A stretch of 64,000 nucleotides of DNA from Pseudomonas persica (GCF_900291015.1 NZ_OLKL01000007.1:35011-99010), one strand, 5' to 3'. Positions 17,506 through 28,851 are shown, counted from the first letter of the stretch. Numbers and translations are program-made. The notes: generated from the letters alone by a model not told the origin.

Positions 17506-17602
17506 CCGGCCCTTTCGCGGCTAAAGCCGCTCCCACAGTGATCGCATGATGCCAAGTGTTGTGCGATTCCTGTGGGAGCGGCTTTAGCCGCGAAAGGGCC
17601 GG
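17506..17602. repeat. REP pair (32-bp inverted repeat)
   Basis: Arms at 17506-17537 and 17571-17602 are perfect reverse complements, with the variant core CGCGGCTAAAGCCGCTCCC. The pair lies between the convergent ends of folK and cca. Confidence 0.9.
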
Positions 17603-17607
17603 TATGG

Positions 17608-18714
17608 CTAACTGCGCTGGTAAGCCTCGAGTGCTTTCAGCCGCTCACTTTTGAGCGCTTCGCCCAAGGCCTGGCCAGTCAGCCCTGCCTGCACCAACGG
17701 CTTCACATCCACCGCCCGCGCCGCTGCCGCTGCCCCTCGCAGGTAATCGGCCTGTGGATAACCCGATTTGCCTTCGCCCAGCGCTGCCATCTCGCAAGCG
17801 ATCAGGAAGTCCTCGAAGCGCTGCGGCCGCCGGTACACATCGAACTTCTGCAACAACGCCAGCAATGCCGTGGCGGGCAGCCCCAGCGCCTGGTTGCCTT
17901 GCGCCAGGCACTCGCCCGTCAGCAACGCCAGCTCCTGGCACTCTCGCGGCGCCTTGAGGCGCTGGTTGATAGCTTTGATCGCGGCTGGTGCCAGTGCTCG
18001 CAGCAAGCAGGCCCAGCGTACATGCAGGGGCTGTTCGTGCATTGCCGCCTGTTCCAGCGCCGCCAAGGCCTGGGGGCCGTCATCAAGCTCAGGCAACAGC
18101 TCCTGCCGGGCCCCACAAGCACTCAGCACCTGGAAGAACACCTGCGGCTGCACCTCCATCAGCGCCCGCTCGATTTCTTTCCAGCTGCGCTCGGCAGTCA
18201 GCGCCTGCAGTTCGCCAGAGGCGCTGATCCGGCGCATCAACTCAAGGGTCTCATCGGCAACCCGGAAACCCAGCGGTGCATAACGGGCAGCAAAGCGCGC
18301 AACACGCAGCACGCGCAAAGGATCTTCGGCGAATGCCGGGGAAACATGGCGCAACAGGCGCTGATCGAGATCGTCCTGGCCATGATAGGGGTCGTACAGC
18401 GTACCCGCCTCATCCTCGGCCATCGCATTGATGGTCAGGTCACGGCGGATCAGGTCTTCTTCCAGGGTCACATCGGGGCTGGCGTGGAAGGTGAACCCGC
18501 CGTAGCCGCGCCCGCTTTTGCGCTCGGTGCGCGCCAAGGCGTATTCCTCGCCGGTTTTCGGGTGCAGGAATACAGGGAAATCAGCGCCGACCGGGCGAAA
18601 GCCCTTGGCGTGCATTTCCTCGACCGTGGCGCCGACCACCAGCCAGTCGATATCGCTGACCGGACGGCCGAGCAGGCGGTCGCGCACGGCGCCGCCGACT
18701 TTGTAGATGTGCAT
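17608..18714 (-). CDS. cca: CCA-adding enzyme
   Basis: The 368-residue class II nucleotidyltransferase begins with [26 protein letters not shown], which holds the GG and DxD catalytic motifs, followed by [10 protein letters not shown] and [16 protein letters not shown]. It adds or repairs the 3' CCA end of tRNAs. It is shorter than the E. coli enzyme (412 residues) because the C-terminal HD domain is missing or reduced, as in other pseudomonads. It follows spoVR on the same strand after a strong hairpin, so it probably has its own promoter. Confidence 0.96.
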   Translation of the reverse strand: MHIYKVGGAVRDRLLGRPVSDIDWLVVGATVEEMHAKGFRPVGADFPVFLHPKTGEEYALARTERKSGRGYGGFTFHASPDVTLEEDLIRRDLTINAMAEDEAGTLYDPYHGQDDLDQRLLRHVSPAFAEDPLRVLRVARFAARYAPLGFRVADETLELMRRISASGELQALTAERSWKEIERALMEVQPQVFFQVLSACGARQELLPELDDGPQALAALEQAAMHEQPLHVRWACLLRALAPAAIKAINQRLKAPRECQELALLTGECLAQGNQALGLPATALLALLQKFDVYRRPQRFEDFLIACEMAALGEGKSGYPQADYLRGAAAAARAVDVKPLVQAGLTGQALGEALKSERLKALEAYQRS

Positions 18715-18726
18715 GTGCAGCTCTCC

Positions 18727-18760
18727 ATAACTGCCGACAGGATACCCTGTCGGCAGTTAT
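18727..18760 (-). terminator. 14-bp perfect hairpin between spoVR and cca
   Basis: ATAACTGCCGACAG and its exact complement flank a 6-base loop. It lies 9 nt beyond the spoVR stop and 12 nt before the cca start. There is no T tract on either side, so termination efficiency is uncertain; a transcript-stabilising stem is equally possible. Confidence 0.6.
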
Positions 18761-18769
18761 GGCGTAGCC

Positions 18770-20338
18770 CTAGAGGTGGTGGATGACCGCCAGGTCCATG
18801 CGGCCGTAGTCGGCGCTTTCGCCGTGTTCGCCGCGCGGTGGCATATGGTGGGTCTTCATCACCTGCTCGCCCTGCACGGTCTCCAGATGGATGTCGAAGC
18901 CCCACAGGCGGTGCAGGTGTTTGAGCACTTCATCGGTCGAATCGCCCAGCGGTTTGCGGTTGTGTTGCTGGTGGCGCAAGGTCAGCGAGCGGTCGCCGCG
19001 GCGGTCGACGCTCCAGATCTGCACGTTGGGTTCGCGGTTGCCCAGGTTGTACTGCGCCGCCAGTAGTTCGCGAATGGTCCGGTAGCCGGCCTCGTCGTGG
19101 ATGGCAGGTACATACAGGTCGTCGCGCTGGTCGTCATCGAGAATGCTGAACAGCTTGAGATCACGCATGACCTTGGGCGACAGATACTGCAGGATAAAGC
19201 TCTCGTCCTTGAAGCTGCTCATGGCGAACTTGATGGTAGAAAGCCAGTCACTGCCGGCAATGTCTGGGAACCAGCGGCGATCTTCCTCGGTCGGGTTTTC
19301 GCACATGCGGCGGATGTCGGTGTACATCGCAAAGCCCAGCGCGTAGGGGTTGATGCCGTTGTAGTAGGGGCTGTCGAAGCCGGGCTGGAACACCACGCTG
19401 GTGTGCGACTGCAAAAACTCCATCATGAAGCCTTCGGTGATCAGTCCCTCGTCGTACAGGTCGTTCATTAGCGTGTAGTGCCAGAACGTCGCCCAGCCTT
19501 CGTTCATTACCTGGGTCTGGCGCTGCGGGTAGAAATACTGGGCGATCTTGCGCACGATGCGCACCACTTCGCGCTGCCAGGGTTCCAGCAGCGGGGCGTT
19601 CTTCTCGATGAAATACAGGATGTTTTCCTGCGGTTCGGCGGGGAAGCGCGCATCATCGCGCTCGTTACCCTTGTCTGCGCTCTTCGGAATGGTCCGCCAC
19701 AGGTCATTGATCTGCCGCTGCAGGTGCTCCTCGCGCTCCTTCTGCCGCCGTCGCTCCTCTTCGGCGGAAATCGGGTACGGCCGCTTGTAACGGTCGACGC
19801 CGTAGTTCATCAGGGCATGGCAGGAGTCGATCAGGTCTTCCACGGCATCGATGCCATGGCGCTCTTCGCACTGGGCGATGTACTGCTTGGCAAACACCAG
19901 GTAGTCGATGATCGAGCTGGCGTCGGTCCAGGTGCGGAACAGGTAGTTGCCTTTAAAGAAGCTGTTATGGCCGTAGCAGGCATGGGCGATCACCAGTGCC
20001 TGCATGCACATGGTGTTTTCTTCCATCAGGTAGGCGATGCACGGGTCGGAGTTGATCACGATCTCATAGGCCAGGCCCATCTGGCCGCGGCTGTAGGACT
20101 TTTCCGTGCTGAGGAACTGCTTACCGTAGGACCAGTGGTGATAACCCAGTGGCATGCCGACCGAGGCATAGGCGTCCATCATCTGCTCGGCGGTAATGAC
20201 CTCGATCTGGTTGGGGTAGGTGTCCAGGGCGTAACGCTCGGCCAGGCGGCTGATTTCCCGGTCGTAGGTCTGGATCAGTTCGAACGTCCACTCGGACCCG
20301 GTGGAAATGGGTTGGCGTCTCTGTGCTCTGGCGGTCAT
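18770..20338 (-). CDS. SpoVR family protein
   Basis: The 522-residue protein matches the SpoVR family of Bacillus (spore cortex) and E. coli YcgB. It has the characteristic conserved N-terminal [14 protein letters not shown] and central [29 protein letters not shown] and [10 protein letters not shown] segments. The biochemical role is unknown. In proteobacteria it travels with the PrkA kinase and the YeaH protein, as here: its ATG overlaps the stop of yeaH by four bases. It is therefore the last gene of a prkA-yeaH-spoVR group, which in enterics is linked to stationary phase and nitrogen stress. Confidence 0.93.
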   Translation of the reverse strand: MTARAQRRQPISTGSEWTFELIQTYDREISRLAERYALDTYPNQIEVITAEQMMDAYASVGMPLGYHHWSYGKQFLSTEKSYSRGQMGLAYEIVINSDPCIAYLMEENTMCMQALVIAHACYGHNSFFKGNYLFRTWTDASSIIDYLVFAKQYIAQCEERHGIDAVEDLIDSCHALMNYGVDRYKRPYPISAEEERRRQKEREEHLQRQINDLWRTIPKSADKGNERDDARFPAEPQENILYFIEKNAPLLEPWQREVVRIVRKIAQYFYPQRQTQVMNEGWATFWHYTLMNDLYDEGLITEGFMMEFLQSHTSVVFQPGFDSPYYNGINPYALGFAMYTDIRRMCENPTEEDRRWFPDIAGSDWLSTIKFAMSSFKDESFILQYLSPKVMRDLKLFSILDDDQRDDLYVPAIHDEAGYRTIRELLAAQYNLGNREPNVQIWSVDRRGDRSLTLRHQQHNRKPLGDSTDEVLKHLHRLWGFDIHLETVQGEQVMKTHHMPPRGEHGESADYGRMDLAVIHHL

Positions 20339-21606
20339 GTGGCTAACCTGCGCTGGAAGAGTTCACGGAAGACCGGGTAGATGTCGCCGGCCGATACCAA
20401 CTGCTGCTGGGCGAACGTATCGGGGAAGGCTTCGCCGATGCGCTCGTATTCGTACCACAGCGCCTGGTGCTCACGAGGGGTTATTTCAACGTAAGTGTAG
20501 TACTGCACATGCGGCATGATCTGCTTGGCCAGGATGTCGCGGCAGATCGGCGAGTCGTCGTTCCAGTTGTCGCCGTCGGAGGCCTGGGCGGCGTAGATGT
20601 TCCAGTCGCTGGCCGGGTAGCGTTCGGCCATGACCTCCTGCATCAGCTTGAGTGCGCTGGAAACGATGGTGCCGCCGGTTTCCCGCGAATAGAAGAATTC
20701 TTCCTCGTCGACTTCACGCGCGCTGGTGTGGTGGCGGATAAAGACCACTTCGATGCGCTCGTAGTTACGTTTGAGGAACAGGTACAGCAGGATGAAGAAG
20801 CGCTTGGCGATGTCCTTGGTGGCCTGGGTCATCGAGCCGGACACGTCCATCAGGCAGAACATCACCGCCTTGGAACTGGGGTTGGGCTGCTTGACCAACA
20901 GGTTGTACTTGAGGTCGAAGGTGTCGAGGAAAGGCAGGCGGTTGATACGTGCCTTCAGGCGTTCGATCTCATGTTCGACTTCCTGGATATCGGTGAAGTT
21001 GTCCGGTTCCTCGACCTTCAGGCGGGCGAGTTCCTTCTGCGCTTCGCGCAACAGTGCGCGGCTGCTGCCGGTCAGGGCGATGCGCCGGGCATGGGCCGAA
21101 CGCAGGGTGCGCACGATGTTGATGCGTGACGGGTTGCCTTCGTTGGCGATACCGGCGCGCACGGTCTTGAAGGTGTCTGCCCCGGTCAGGTGACGTTTGA
21201 CCAGGTTGGGCAGTTCGAGGTCCTCGAACATGAACTCGAGGAATTCTTCCTGGGTGATCTGGAAGACGAAGTCATCCATGCCCTCGCCGGAGTTGCCGGC
21301 TTTGCCACGGCCACTGCCACCGCCGCCGCCTTGCGGCCTGGGGATATGTTCACCTGCGGTGAATTCCTTGTTGCCTGGGTGCACGATGGTCTGTTTGCCC
21401 CCACGACCATGGTGCAGCACCGGTTCGTCGATGTCGCGCCCCGGAATGCTGATCTGCTCGCCATGTTCCATGTCCATGATGGAACGGCGGCTCACCGCCT
21501 CTTCGACGGCTTTCTTGATGTGTTCGCGGTACCGCCGCAGGAAGCGCTGGCGGTTCACCGTGCTCTTGTTCTTGCCGTTCAGGCGTCGGTCTATAACGTA
21601 GCTCAT
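20335..21606 (-). CDS. yeaH: UPF0229/DUF444 family protein YeaH
   Basis: The 423-residue protein starts at 21606 ([15 protein letters not shown]) with GGAGGG upstream; a ten-codon longer frame is rejected. The central part has a glycine-rich linker (about residues 85-105) and a von Willebrand A-like segment with [10 protein letters not shown], a MIDAS-type DxSxS motif. It is the usual partner of the serine kinase PrkA (YeaG). The molecular function is unknown. It is translationally coupled to spoVR and follows prkA after a 130-nt gap. Confidence 0.93.
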   Translation of the reverse strand: MSYVIDRRLNGKNKSTVNRQRFLRRYREHIKKAVEEAVSRRSIMDMEHGEQISIPGRDIDEPVLHHGRGGKQTIVHPGNKEFTAGEHIPRPQGGGGGSGRGKAGNSGEGMDDFVFQITQEEFLEFMFEDLELPNLVKRHLTGADTFKTVRAGIANEGNPSRINIVRTLRSAHARRIALTGSSRALLREAQKELARLKVEEPDNFTDIQEVEHEIERLKARINRLPFLDTFDLKYNLLVKQPNPSSKAVMFCLMDVSGSMTQATKDIAKRFFILLYLFLKRNYERIEVVFIRHHTSAREVDEEEFFYSRETGGTIVSSALKLMQEVMAERYPASDWNIYAAQASDGDNWNDDSPICRDILAKQIMPHVQYYTYVEITPREHQALWYEYERIGEAFPDTFAQQQLVSAGDIYPVFRELFQRRLAT

Positions 21607-21736
21607 GGTCCCTCCGGTAGCTGGGAACAGCTGCACGCTTCAAGCTACGAGTTGCTGCAGGTAAAGGCAGCAAAGCAGCTGCCGCCGCCCAAGGCTGGCG
21701 TAGCAGCCCTGGGCGTGCGGTGTGTAGCCTGTCGCT
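21607..21736 (-). other. Gap between prkA and yeaH
   Basis: The 130-bp gap is rich in AGCTGC/GCAGCT-like short repeats (around 21645-21690) that may form stems. I see no gene or clear terminator. Confidence 0.3.
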
Positions 21737-23659
21737 TTATTGCGATTTCCTGACCCGCAGGTACCATTCCGACAGCAGACGAACCTGTTTGTCGGTGTAG
21801 CCACGCTCCACCATCCGCGTGACGAAGTCGTTGTGTTTCTGTTGGTCCTCCTTGCTGGCCTTGGCGTTGAAGCTGATGACCGGCAGCAGGTCCTCGGTGT
21901 TGGAGAACATTTTCTTCTCGATCACCACCCGCAGCTTTTCGTAGCTCAGCCAGCTCGGGTTCTTACCGTTGTTGTTGGCACGTGCACGCAGCACGAAGTT
22001 GACGATTTCGTTGCGGAAATCTTTCGGGTTGCTGATGCCGGCCGGTTTCTCGATCTTCTCCAGTTCTTCGTTGAGGGCGATACGGTTGAGGATTTCGCCG
22101 GTTTCCGGGTCGCGGTATTCCTGGTCCTGGATCCAGAAGTCGGCGTACAGCACGTAGCGGTCGAAGATGTTCTGGCCGTATTCGCTGTAGGACTCCAGGT
22201 AGGCGGTCTGGATTTCCTTGCCGATGAACTCGATATAGCGCGGGGCCAGGTACTCCTTCAGGTAGCGCAGGTAGCGTTCGCGCACTTCGGCCGGGAACTG
22301 TTCCTGCTCGATCTGCTGTTCCAGCACATACAGCAGGTGCACCGGGTTGGCGGCCACTTCATGCGGGTCGAAGTTGAATACCTTGGACAGGATCTTGAAG
22401 GCGAAGCGGGTCGACAGGCCGTTCATGCCTTCGTCGACGCCGGCGGCATCGCGGTATTCCTGGATCGACTTGGCCTTCGGGTCGGTGTCCTTGAGGTTTT
22501 CCCCATCGTACACCCGCATCTTCGAGTAGATGTTGGAGTTTTCCGGTTCTTTCAGGCGCGACAGCACGGTGAACTGGGCGAGCATCTTCAGCGTGTCTGG
22601 TGCGCAATGGGCCTTGGCCAGCGAGCTGTTGACCAGCAGCTTGTCGTAGATCTTGATTTCGTCGCTGACGCGCAGGCAGTACGGCACCTTGACGATGTAG
22701 ATCCGGTCGATGAACGCCTCGTTGTTCTTGTTGTTGCGGAAGGTGTGCCATTCCGATTCGTTGGAGTGGGCCAGCAAAATCCCGGAATAGGGGATGGCGC
22801 CGAGGCCTTCGGTACTGTTGTAGTTGCCTTCCTGGGTGGCGGTAAGCAACGGGTGCAGGACCTTGATCGGGGCCTTGAACATCTCGACGAATTCCATCAG
22901 GCCCTGGTTGGCCCGGCACAGCGCGCCCGAATAGGCGTACGCGTCGGCGTCGTTCTGCGGGAATTCCTCGAGCTTGCGGATATCCACCTTACCGACCAGG
23001 GCCGAAATGTCCTGGTTGTTCTCGTCGCCGGGCTCGGTCTTGGCGATGGCGATCTGGTTGAGGATCGATGGGTACAGCTTGACCACCTTGAACTTGCTGA
23101 TGTCGCCGCCGAACTCCTGCAGGCGCTTGGTGGCCCAGGGCGACATGATGGTGTTCAGGTAGCGCCGCGGGATGCCGAACTCTTCCTCGAGGATGGCCCC
23201 GTCTTCGGTGGCGTTGAACAGCCCCAGGGGCGACTCGAATACCGGCGAGCCCTTGATGGCGTAGAACGGTACCTTTTCCATCAGCTGCTTGAGTTTTTCG
23301 GCCAGCGACGATTTACCGCCGCCCACCGGGCCCAGCAGATAGAGGATCTGTTTCTTTTCTTCCAGACCTTGGGCGGCGTGGCGGAAGTAGGACACGATCT
23401 GGTCGATGCACTCTTCCATGCCATGGAAGTCGGCAAAGGCCGGATAGCGGCGGATAACCTTGTTGGAGAAGATTCGCGACAGTCTGGAGTTGGTGGAGGT
23501 GTCGATCAGCTCCGGCTCACCGATGGCCAGCAACAGCCGTTCGGCCGCCGATGCGTAGGCACTGCGATCCTCTTTGCACAGCTCGAGGTACTCCTGCAGC
23601 GAGAGCTCTTCCTGGCGCGTAGACTCGAAACGTTGTTGGAAGTGGCTAAAAATACTCAT
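21737..23659 (-). CDS. prkA: PrkA family serine protein kinase (YeaG)
   Basis: The 640-residue protein has an AAA-type N-terminal domain with Walker A LGPVGGGKSSLAEKL (about residues 110-124) and a C-terminal PrkA kinase domain. It matches PrkA/YeaG proteins, which phosphorylate a few proteins and affect stationary-phase survival, sporulation or nitrogen starvation. GAGGTGACGTC precedes the ATG. It is the first gene of the prkA-yeaH-spoVR group; the 283-bp region upstream should contain its promoter, but I could not place a convincing sigma-54 or sigma-70 site. Confidence 0.95.
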   Translation of the reverse strand: MSIFSHFQQRFESTRQEELSLQEYLELCKEDRSAYASAAERLLLAIGEPELIDTSTNSRLSRIFSNKVIRRYPAFADFHGMEECIDQIVSYFRHAAQGLEEKKQILYLLGPVGGGKSSLAEKLKQLMEKVPFYAIKGSPVFESPLGLFNATEDGAILEEEFGIPRRYLNTIMSPWATKRLQEFGGDISKFKVVKLYPSILNQIAIAKTEPGDENNQDISALVGKVDIRKLEEFPQNDADAYAYSGALCRANQGLMEFVEMFKAPIKVLHPLLTATQEGNYNSTEGLGAIPYSGILLAHSNESEWHTFRNNKNNEAFIDRIYIVKVPYCLRVSDEIKIYDKLLVNSSLAKAHCAPDTLKMLAQFTVLSRLKEPENSNIYSKMRVYDGENLKDTDPKAKSIQEYRDAAGVDEGMNGLSTRFAFKILSKVFNFDPHEVAANPVHLLYVLEQQIEQEQFPAEVRERYLRYLKEYLAPRYIEFIGKEIQTAYLESYSEYGQNIFDRYVLYADFWIQDQEYRDPETGEILNRIALNEELEKIEKPAGISNPKDFRNEIVNFVLRARANNNGKNPSWLSYEKLRVVIEKKMFSNTEDLLPVISFNAKASKEDQQKHNDFVTRMVERGYTDKQVRLLSEWYLRVRKSQ

Positions 23660-23942
23660 GACGTCACCTCGCTCGATACGTGGAGACGACGCCGGATCAG
23701 TCAGCTGATGCTGGCATGCAACCGGGTTCGCCGGCTGCTGTATACCCCCCAGAACACCCTGTAACGCTACCGATGACCCGCACGCCGGTGTACCGGCTCT
23801 CCCCTTTTTCTGGATGGCCTGCGCTTAAGAATAGTTGGTTATCCGCAAGGTCAAGGGCGCGGGGCGGAGAAGTTGCGAACGACCGTTCGTCAGATAAGCC
23901 GCAAGCCCGCACGGGGCGCGGGCTGGAGTAAAAATGAAAAAA
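23660..23942. other. Intergenic region upstream of prkA
   Basis: The 283 bp between prkA and the end of glpE contain no convincing gene. One GC-rich palindrome (AGCCCGC/GCGGGCT at 23904-23924) lies near the glpE end but lacks a T tract on either strand. Confidence 0.4.
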
Positions 23943-24275
23943 TTATTCGGCAGTGCCCTGGGCCGTCTCGGCCGGGTAGGTGGCGCGCCATAGCTCAAAG
24001 CCGCCGTCCACGCTGTACACGTCGGAGAAGCCCTGGTTCACCAGGTAGGCGGCAGCGCTCTGGCTGGAATTGCCGTGGTAGCACACCACCAGGGTCGGAG
24101 CATCGAGGTCGGCATTGCGAATGAACTCGGCGACCGAGTGGTTATCCAGATGCCTGGCACCGGTGATATGGCCGGCGGCGAAAGCTTGGGGGTCGCGAAT
24201 ATCGACGACGACCGCACCTTCTTTCTTGCGAAGCTCCAAGGCCTGGTCGGGAGGGATGCGCTTGAATTCGCTCAT
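23943..24275 (-). CDS. glpE: Thiosulfate sulfurtransferase GlpE (single-domain rhodanese)
   Basis: The 110-residue rhodanese has the active-site loop CYHGNSSQ, the same CYHGNSS loop as E. coli GlpE, and the domain edges [16 protein letters not shown] and [11 protein letters not shown]. It transfers sulfur from thiosulfate to cyanide or other acceptors in the cytoplasm. It follows apaH on the same strand after 14 nt and is probably the last gene of that operon. It is not next to glp genes, unlike in E. coli. Confidence 0.92.
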   Translation of the reverse strand: MSEFKRIPPDQALELRKKEGAVVVDIRDPQAFAAGHITGARHLDNHSVAEFIRNADLDAPTLVVCYHGNSSQSAAAYLVNQGFSDVYSVDGGFELWRATYPAETAQGTAE

Positions 24276-24289
24276 GGGTACTACTTCCT

Positions 24290-25156
24290 TCAGGTGTGGT
24301 CGTTGAGTGTAGTGGGTTGTGCCGGTTGGCGCAGGGTGCCGTCGTCGGCACAGTCACAGCGGTGGTACTCGCCGCTGTCGACGTTGTACAGGGTCATGGC
24401 GCCGCCCCACACGCAACCGGTGTCCAGGGCGATGATGCCGGGCTCGTTTACCTGCCCCTGCAGGGCGGCCCAGTGGCCGAAGATGATCTTCACGTGGCGT
24501 GAGCGGCGGTCCTTGTGCGCGAACCAGGGCTTGTAGCCTTTGGGCGCGGTCTCCAGGCCTTCCTTGCTCTTGAGGTCGAGCTTGCCCTCGGCGGTGCAGA
24601 AGCGCATGCGCGTGAGGTAATTGGTGATGACCCGCAGGCGTTCGATGCCGTTGAGGTTCTTGGTCCACTTGTTCGGCTCGTTGCCGTACATGCCGTCCAG
24701 ATACAGCTTCAGACGCTCGTCGTCGCGCAGCACTTCCTCGACCTCGGCGGCCAGCGCCAGGGCTTTGCCCAAAGTCCATTGCGGCGGAATGCCGGCGTGC
24801 ACCAGGGCAATGCCACGGGGCTCGTCGTAGTGCAGCAGCTTTTGCTGGCGCAGCCAGTCGAACAGCAGGTCGGCGTCCGGCGCTTCGATGATCTCGCGCA
24901 GGGTGTCGCTTTTCTTCAAGCGTTCGACGTTGTGCCAGGCGGCCAGCAGGTGCAGGTCATGGTTGCCCAGCACGCACACCAGCGACTGGCGGATCGAATA
25001 AAGGAAGCGCAGGGTTTGCAGTGACTCGGGGCCGCGGTTGACCAGGTCGCCGACCAGCCACAGGCGGTCGACGGCGGGGTTGAAGTTGACTCGTTCGAGT
25101 AGGCACTTGAGTGGCTGCAGGCAGCCCTGCAGGTCACCGACGGCGTAGGTAGCCAT
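24290..25156 (-). CDS. apaH: Bis(5'-nucleosyl)-tetraphosphatase, symmetrical
   Basis: The 288-residue metallophosphatase has the motifs [18 protein letters not shown] and GNHDLHLL in order. It hydrolyses Ap4A to two ADP and can remove Np4 caps from RNA. It starts one base inside the apaG stop (TGATG), so the two are translationally coupled, and it belongs to the lptD-surA-pdxA-ksgA-apaG-apaH series conserved with E. coli. Confidence 0.97.
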   Translation of the reverse strand: MATYAVGDLQGCLQPLKCLLERVNFNPAVDRLWLVGDLVNRGPESLQTLRFLYSIRQSLVCVLGNHDLHLLAAWHNVERLKKSDTLREIIEAPDADLLFDWLRQQKLLHYDEPRGIALVHAGIPPQWTLGKALALAAEVEEVLRDDERLKLYLDGMYGNEPNKWTKNLNGIERLRVITNYLTRMRFCTAEGKLDLKSKEGLETAPKGYKPWFAHKDRRSRHVKIIFGHWAALQGQVNEPGIIALDTGCVWGGAMTLYNVDSGEYHRCDCADDGTLRQPAQPTTLNDHT

Positions 25157-25536
25157 CAGTGCAGTGCCCCGGGCACCGCCAGGCGGAAGGGGGCGATCTC
25201 GGCATCGAAGCGTTTGCCGTCTTCGGCGAACATCTGGTAGCTGCCCTGCATGGTGCCCACGCGGGTGCTGATCACCGCGCCGCTGCTGTAGGTGTGGCTC
25301 TGGCCCGGGTCGATATTGGGCTGTTGGCCGACTACACCGGCGCCGCGCACTTCCTCGACCTCGCCGTCACCGTTGGTGATCAGCCAGTGGCGTGACAGCA
25401 GCTTGGCCTTGAGCGAGCCATTGTTCTGCACGGTAATGGTGTAGGCGAAAGCGAAACGACTGTTTTCGGGGTCGGATTGTTCTTTGAGGTAGCGGGTCAC
25501 GACGCTGACGTCGATCTGATAGCGGGGGTCGGACAT
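25156..25536 (-). CDS. apaG: ApaG (Co2+/Mg2+ efflux-associated protein)
   Basis: The 126-residue protein starts at 25536 ([10 protein letters not shown]); the nine extra upstream codons of the frame are not typical of the family. It is an immunoglobulin-like beta-sandwich with the motifs [16 protein letters not shown] and [20 protein letters not shown]. The function is unclear; it is named for apaH proximity and some links to cobalt resistance. It is coupled to apaH by a one-base overlap. Confidence 0.95.
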
Positions 25537-25633
25537 GCAAGGGCCTTGGGCGAACTGACGCAATAATGCAGTCTAGGCCATTGAGAGGGGGGAGGGCCAG
25601 CGGTGCAGGGGCTTGAGGTCTTTGTTGTCAGTG

Positions 25634-25731
25634 CCGGCCCTTTCGCGGGTAAACCCGCTCCCACAGGGAACACACAGATTTCAAGGATTGTGCGATTCCT
25701 GTGGGAGCGGGTTTACCCGCGAAGAGGCCGG
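25634..25731. repeat. REP pair
   Basis: Facing REP arms at 25634-25667 and 25698-25731 match apart from one or two bases. The pair lies between ksgA and apaG on the minus strand, inside an otherwise tight operon, where it could differentially stabilise the upstream message. Confidence 0.88.
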
Positions 25732-25742
25732 TACAGGCGATA

Positions 25743-26543
25743 TCAGGCTTGCTGATCGGCCAACTGGTCAGCCAGGCGCACGAAGGCGGCCAGGTCCAGT
25801 TGCTCAGGGCGCAGGCTGCCGTCCACCCCGGCCGCTTCGATGGCCGCGCTGTCGAGCAGGCCTTTCATGGTATTGCGCAGGGTCTTGCGGCGCTGGTTGA
25901 AGGCTTCGCGTACCACCTGCTCCAGCAGCTTTGCGTCCTTGGCCGGGTACGGCAGCACTTCGTGCGGTACCAGGCGGACGATGGCCGAGTCCACTTTCGG
26001 CGGCGGGTTGAAGGCGCCAGGGCCAACGTTGAACAGGTGCTCGACCCGGCAGTGGTACTGCACCATGATCGACAAACGCCCCCAGTCGCCACCGCCAGGG
26101 CCGGCGGCCATGCGCTCGACCACTTCCTTCTGCAGCATGAAGTGCATGTCGCGGATCAGCCCGGCATGGCTGAGCAGGTGGAAGATCAGTGGGGTGGAGA
26201 TGTTGTAGGGCAGGTTGCCCACCACCTTGAGGCTACGCGGTGGCACGCCCAGCTGGTTGAAGTCGAACTTCAGGGCGTCGCCCTGGTGCAGGCGGAAATT
26301 GCTGCGGCCGGCGAACTTGTGCTGCAGGATCGGCACCAGGTCCTTGTCCAGTTCCACCACGTCCAGCTGTGCGCCGCTACCCAGCAGGCCTTCGGTCAGG
26401 GCGCCCTGGCCCGGGCCGATTTCCAGCAGATGTTCGCCAGCCTTGGCGTTGATGGCACGCAGGATGCGGTCGATGATGCCGGCGTCGTGCAGGAAGTTCT
26501 GGCCGAAGCGCTTGCGCGCCCGGTGTTGGTATTGCTCGTTCAT
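25743..26543 (-). CDS. rsmA: 16S rRNA dimethyladenosine transferase
   Basis: The 266-residue methyltransferase has the N-terminal [13 protein letters not shown]-binding [15 protein letters not shown] and the catalytic NLPYNIS motif. It dimethylates A1518 and A1519 of 16S rRNA late in 30S assembly (KsgA). Its ATG overlaps the pdxA stop by four bases. Confidence 0.97.
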   Translation of the reverse strand: MNEQYQHRARKRFGQNFLHDAGIIDRILRAINAKAGEHLLEIGPGQGALTEGLLGSGAQLDVVELDKDLVPILQHKFAGRSNFRLHQGDALKFDFNQLGVPPRSLKVVGNLPYNISTPLIFHLLSHAGLIRDMHFMLQKEVVERMAAGPGGGDWGRLSIMVQYHCRVEHLFNVGPGAFNPPPKVDSAIVRLVPHEVLPYPAKDAKLLEQVVREAFNQRRKTLRNTMKGLLDSAAIEAAGVDGSLRPEQLDLAAFVRLADQLADQQA

Positions 26544-27529
26544 GGTCGGTTCTCGGCCATCTGGTAGGCGGTTTCCAGCGCGACGCGCAGGCTGCCGGTG
26601 TCGACCTTGCCGGTGCCGGCCAGGTCCAGGGCGGTGCCGTGGTCGACCGACGTGCGGATGATCGGCAGGCCCAGGGTCACGTTGACCGCAGCACCGAAGC
26701 CTTTGTACTTGAGTACGGGCAGGCCCTGGTCGTGGTACATCGCCAGCACCGCGTCGCAGTGCTCCAGATATTTGGGGGTAAACAGGGTATCGGCCGGCAG
26801 CGGCCCGCGCAGGTCCATGCCTTCGGTGCGCAGGCGGGCCAGGGTCGGCTCGATGATGTCGATTTCCTCGCGGCCCAGGTGGCCGCCCTCACCCGCGTGC
26901 GGGTTGAGACCGCACACCAGGATGCGCGGGTTGGCAATGCCGAACTTGTCGCGCATGTCGGCATGCAGGATACGGGTTACACGTTCGACGCGCTCGGCAG
27001 TGATGGCGCCGGCAATCTCGCGCAGCGGCAGGTGCGTGGTCACCAGGGCCACGCGCAGGCCACGGGTGGCCAGCAGCATCACCACTTGCGCGGTGTGGGT
27101 CAGTTCGGCGAGGAATTCGGTATGCCCGGAGAAGGCGATACCACTTTCGTTGATCACGCCCTTGTGTACAGGGGCGGTGATCATCCCGGCGAAATGCCCG
27201 TCCAGGCAGCCTTGCCCGGCACGGGTCAGGGTTTCCAGCACGAACGCAGCGTTGGCCTTGTCGAGCTGGCCTGGCACTACCGCGGCCGCCAGGGGGGTAT
27301 CCCAGACGTACAGGCTACCCGCTGGCGCCGGCTGCTCGGGCCATTGGCCCGGCGCTACCGGCAGCAGGTTGACGGCCAGCCCCAGCTGCGTGGCCCGCTC
27401 GGCGAGCAGGTCACGGCTGGTGATGGCGATCAGGGGGTGGGGCTGGGCGTCTGCGGCGAGCAGCAGGCACAGGTCGGGGCCTATGCCGGCCGGCTCGCCG
27501 GGGGTGACGGCGAAGCGCAGGGGCTTCAC
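26540..27529 (-). CDS. pdxA: 4-hydroxythreonine-4-phosphate dehydrogenase
   Basis: The 329-residue PdxA begins with [15 protein letters not shown] and contains the metal-site histidines in [18 protein letters not shown] and [15 protein letters not shown]. It oxidises 4-phosphohydroxy-L-threonine in the DXP-dependent pathway to vitamin B6. It overlaps surA upstream and ksgA downstream by four bases each (ATGA), so translation is coupled on both sides. Confidence 0.97.
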   Translation of the reverse strand: MKPLRFAVTPGEPAGIGPDLCLLLAADAQPHPLIAITSRDLLAERATQLGLAVNLLPVAPGQWPEQPAPAGSLYVWDTPLAAAVVPGQLDKANAAFVLETLTRAGQGCLDGHFAGMITAPVHKGVINESGIAFSGHTEFLAELTHTAQVVMLLATRGLRVALVTTHLPLREIAGAITAERVERVTRILHADMRDKFGIANPRILVCGLNPHAGEGGHLGREEIDIIEPTLARLRTEGMDLRGPLPADTLFTPKYLEHCDAVLAMYHDQGLPVLKYKGFGAAVNVTLGLPIIRTSVDHGTALDLAGTGKVDTGSLRVALETAYQMAENRP

Positions 27530-28851
27530 TGGGCGGCCTGGTCAGCGCCAGGCAGCTTGATTTCTACGTAGGCCTCGTCGCGGATCTGGCGCAGCCAGGT
27601 CTGCAGCTCTTCGTCGTACTTGCGGTTGCGCAGTACGTTCATGGCCTGCTGTTCACGAGCCTGCTCGGTGCTGTCGGTGGCGCGGCGGCCCAGCACTTCC
27701 AGGACATGCCAGCCGTACTGGGTCTTGAACGGGCGGGTGACTTCGCCTTGGGCGGCGTTGGCCATCTGCTCGCGGAACTCCGGTACCAGGCTGTTCGGGT
27801 CAACCCAGTTGAGGTCGCCGCCGTTGAGCGCCGAACTCGGGTCTTCCGAGAAGCTCTTCGCCAGCTCGGCGAAGTCTTCACCGTTCTTGATGCGATCGTA
27901 CAGGCGCTCGGCCAGTTGTTCGGTGGCCGCATCGCTGCGGATTTCGCTTGGCTTGATCAGGATGTGGCGTACGTGCACTTCGTCACGCAGCACGTTCTCG
28001 CTGCCACCGCGCTTCTCCTCGAGCTTGAGGATGATGAAGCCGTTGGGGATGCGAATGGGCTGGGTGATGTCGCCCACCGCCATGCTGCTGAGCATCTTGG
28101 CGAAGTCTGGCGGCAGCTGGCCGGCTTTACGCCAGCCCATCTCGCCGCCTTCCAGGGCGTTTTCGCTGGCGGAGCGGGCAATGGCCATCTGGCCGAAGTC
28201 CGCGCCCTGCTTGAGCTGCTGGTACACATCGCCGACCTGGCGTGCGGCGGTCTGGATGGCTTCCGAGTTGGCCGCTTCCGGGGTCGGGATCAGGATGTTG
28301 GCCAGACGGTACTCTTCCGACATCTGCATCTTGCCCAGGTCGGAGTTGAGGAAGTTCTTCACTTCCTGCTCGGACACCTGGATGCGCTCGGCCACGCGGC
28401 GCTGGCGCACGCGGCTGATGATCATCTCGCGCTTGACCTGCTCGCGGGCGTCGTCGAACGACAGGCCGTCACGGGCCAGGGCGGCGCGGAACTGGTCCAG
28501 CGACATGCCGTTGCGCTGGGCAATGGTGCCGATGGCCTGGTTCAGCTCTTCGTCAGTGATGCGGATGCCGGAGCGCTCGCCGATCTGCAGCTGCAGGTTC
28601 TCGACGATCAGGCGCTCCAGCACCTGCTGGTCCAGCGCGCCGGCCGGCGGCATGCCGCCGCCGCGCTTGGCGATGGTTTGCTGGACCTCGCGGACACGCT
28701 GGTCCAGCTGGCTTTGCATGACCACGTCGTTGTCGACGATGGCCACCACGCGATCAAGAGGTTGCACCGCGGCATGCACCGCGCCACTCAGCAATGCAAC
28801 GCCCAGCAACGCCGGGCGCAGTCGATCAATAAGCTTGGTCTTCACGTTCAC
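27526..28851 (-). CDS. surA: Periplasmic peptidyl-prolyl isomerase/chaperone SurA
   Basis: The 441-residue protein has a signal peptide (cleavage near residues 26-27 after VHA), the SurA N-terminal chaperone region starting at [14 protein letters not shown], and two parvulin domains (about residues 170-270 and 285-385; the second has [10 protein letters not shown]). It escorts outer-membrane proteins through the periplasm, including LptD, whose gene is directly upstream. Its start overlaps the lptD 3' end by 26 nt. Confidence 0.97.
   Translation of the reverse strand: MNVKTKLIDRLRPALLGVALLSGAVHAAVQPLDRVVAIVDNDVVMQSQLDQRVREVQQTIAKRGGGMPPAGALDQQVLERLIVENLQLQIGERSGIRITDEELNQAIGTIAQRNGMSLDQFRAALARDGLSFDDAREQVKREMIISRVRQRRVAERIQVSEQEVKNFLNSDLGKMQMSEEYRLANILIPTPEAANSEAIQTAARQVGDVYQQLKQGADFGQMAIARSASENALEGGEMGWRKAGQLPPDFAKMLSSMAVGDITQPIRIPNGFIILKLEEKRGGSENVLRDEVHVRHILIKPSEIRSDAATEQLAERLYDRIKNGEDFAELAKSFSEDPSSALNGGDLNWVDPNSLVPEFREQMANAAQGEVTRPFKTQYGWHVLEVLGRRATDSTEQAREQQAMNVLRNRKYDEELQTWLRQIRDEAYVEIKLPGADQAAQ

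Noticed and set aside
23660..23760. Sigma-54 promoter for prkA
   Set aside because: The best GG/TGC pair has the wrong spacing (11 rather than 10 bases), so not supported by sequence.
21740..23764. 674-residue plus-strand open frame antisense to prkA
   Set aside because: Longer than prkA itself but without any family features; codon-bias artefact.
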